Assembly: GCA_004144595.1 (NCBI GenBank)
Contig: SEEM01000029.1
Span: 1 to 63,656, forward strand
Direction: 5' to 3'
Source: Hyphomicrobiales bacterium
Lineage (GTDB): Bacteria; Pseudomonadota; Alphaproteobacteria; Rhizobiales; Beijerinckiaceae
Length of the DNA: 63,656 nucleotides
A program made the position numbers and the translations under genes. The stretch's first letter is position 1, and each line of letters opens with the position of its first letter. Below are positions 62,963 through 63,656 of this stretch, piece by piece. The notes under the pieces are model-generated. The model saw nothing but the letters and a program-made list of their open reading frames with translations. It was not told where the DNA came from and searched no databases.

Positions 62963-63586
62963 GGTTGCGGCTCCTCGATCGGAATAAGGCGCGGGCGCGG
63001 GCCGGTCTCGCCGTCGATGACGGCCGGGGCCGAGACATCGACTGGCCGGAGCCAGCCGCCGCCCAGCGCCTTGTTGAGGGCGATGAAGCTGGTGGCGAGC
63101 GCGACCCGGCTCTGGATCAGCGATTCCTCGGAGCTGTAAAGCGTGCGCTGGGCTTCGAGTACGTCGAGGAAGCTCGCGGTACCCGCCGTATAGAGCGCGC
63201 GGGAGAGCCGTGCTGCTTCGCCCGAGGCACGGGCGGCCTCGGTCAGGCTGCCCAGCCGTAGCCGCTGCTGCCGCAGGCCGACGAGATTGTCCTCGACATC
63301 CTGCAATGCGGTCAGCACCGCGAGCCTGAGCGCCGCATCCTGCTGGTCGCGCCGGGCGCGCGCCGCGTCGACCGCTGCCGCCAGCTCGCCGCCGTTGAAG
63401 ATGGGGACGCTGAGGCTCGGCCCGATCGACCAGCCGATGGCGCTGTTCTTGGCGAGATCGCCGAGTTTCAGCGCCGAGGTCGAGATGCTGCCGGTCAGCG
63501 AGACCGAGGGGTAGCGATTGGCCTCGGCCTGGCCGATCTGCGCCGTCGCCTGCGCGAGGACACGCTCGGCCGAGCGGACATCGGGG
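62959..63586 (-). CDS. NodT/TolC-type outer-membrane efflux protein, C-terminal part (broken at window end)
   Basis: The C-terminal 209 or so codons of an outer-membrane factor: RPDVRSAERVLAQATAQIGQ, then YPSVSLTGS, VPIFNGGELAAAVDAAR, LQDVEDNLVGLRQQ and FLDVLEAQRTLYSSEE, the NodT-family repeat-2 signatures. The N-terminal half should lie beyond the window. Instead, from 63587 the sequence turns into an inverted copy of 63471-63540, which brings an in-frame stop at 63613-63615, so the gene cannot be read through the edge. It partners MacA/MacB as the outer-membrane duct. Confidence 0.85.
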
Positions 63587-63656
63587 CGGATCGGCCAGGC
63601 CGAGGCCAATCGCTACCCCTCGATCTCGCTGACCGGCAGCATCTCGACCTCGGCGC
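63471..63656. repeat. 70-bp near-perfect inverted repeat at the window end
   Basis: Positions 63587-63656 are the reverse complement of 63471-63540 with two mismatches in 70 (near 63588 and inside the TCGATCTCG segment), separated by a 46-bp unique spacer. The copy is in a coding region, has no transposon features and runs exactly to the last base. A fold-back chimera at a contig end is the likeliest cause. Confidence 0.9.

Overview
The window is a GC-rich (mid-60s % by eye), densely coded chromosomal segment from an alphaproteobacterium of the Hyphomicrobiales. Bosea or a close relative is my best guess. The basis is family resemblance of the proteins: kdp with ptsN, CobS/CobT cobaltochelatase, ribosomal protein L21 with an appended helix-hairpin-helix domain, the small HNH protein and the tandem D-erythronate dehydrogenases. 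I could not run a taxonomic search. There are two tRNAs, no rRNA, no CRISPR array and no recognisable transposon, integrase or prophage. No stretch above 300 bases lacks a gene; the longest gene-free gaps are 12000-12259, 45525-45786 and 56113-56402.

Layout. 1-1.4 kb: partial alpha/beta hydrolase divergent from a LysR regulator. 1.4-10.1 kb: a complete high-affinity potassium system on the minus strand. Transcription order is a 26-residue membrane peptide, kdpF, kdpA, a 56-residue membrane protein, kdpB, kdpC, kdpD, kdpE and a ptsN-like EIIA gene. A direct repeat with an 11-bp period lies upstream and is a candidate KdpE operator. 10.3-14.3 kb: MFS exporter, tRNA-Leu(CAA), YqaA-type membrane protein, DsbB, HNH protein. 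14.4-19.6 kb: fatty-acid/butyrate genes (hbd, etfA, etfB), rhomboid protease, cobalamin adenosyltransferase, PagL-like lipid A deacylase and a HIG1-type protein.

19.6-30.2 kb is a minus-strand polysaccharide locus. A secreted polysaccharide lyase is followed by a complete oligopeptide/oligosaccharide-type ABC importer, a GT4 glycosyltransferase, a polysaccharide deacetylase and a MurG-like glycosyltransferase. 30.3-35.4 kb, on the plus strand, is the most unusual part. It encodes an ABC-exporter-like protein with a split and degenerate nucleotide-binding domain, a small cyclic-nucleotide-binding-domain protein, and a membrane protein that joins His-rich helices, a [2Fe-2S] domain and a class III cyclase domain lacking its substrate and transition-state residues. 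35.4-38.5 kb: methyltransferase plus two glycosyltransferases with overlapping frames. 38.7-42.4 kb: cobS, with an in-frame loss of about 76 codons including Walker B, then cobT and a secreted phytase-like esterase.

42.6-45.5 kb: rpmB with a terminator-like hairpin in its leader, a DUF3108 protein, a NIPSNAP protein and an aminotransferase. 45.8-53.1 kb: a plus-strand sugar-acid cluster (IlvD/Edd-type dehydratase, PEP-mutase-family lyase, small hypothetical protein, double GNAT, SDR, two DenD-like dehydrogenases) with a motif repeated in front of its first two genes. 53.1-56.5 kb: diguanylate cyclase, GNAT, rpmA, rplU, tRNA-Ser(CGA). 56.7-63.7 kb: small secreted proteins, a bile-acid:sodium-type symporter with a divergent LysR gene, and a MacA-MacB-outer-membrane-factor efflux operon. 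The last gene is broken by a 70-bp inverted copy of itself at the very end of the window, which looks like an assembly fold-back. Three mosaic intergenic palindromic elements lie at 39.4, 42.4 and 47.7 kb.
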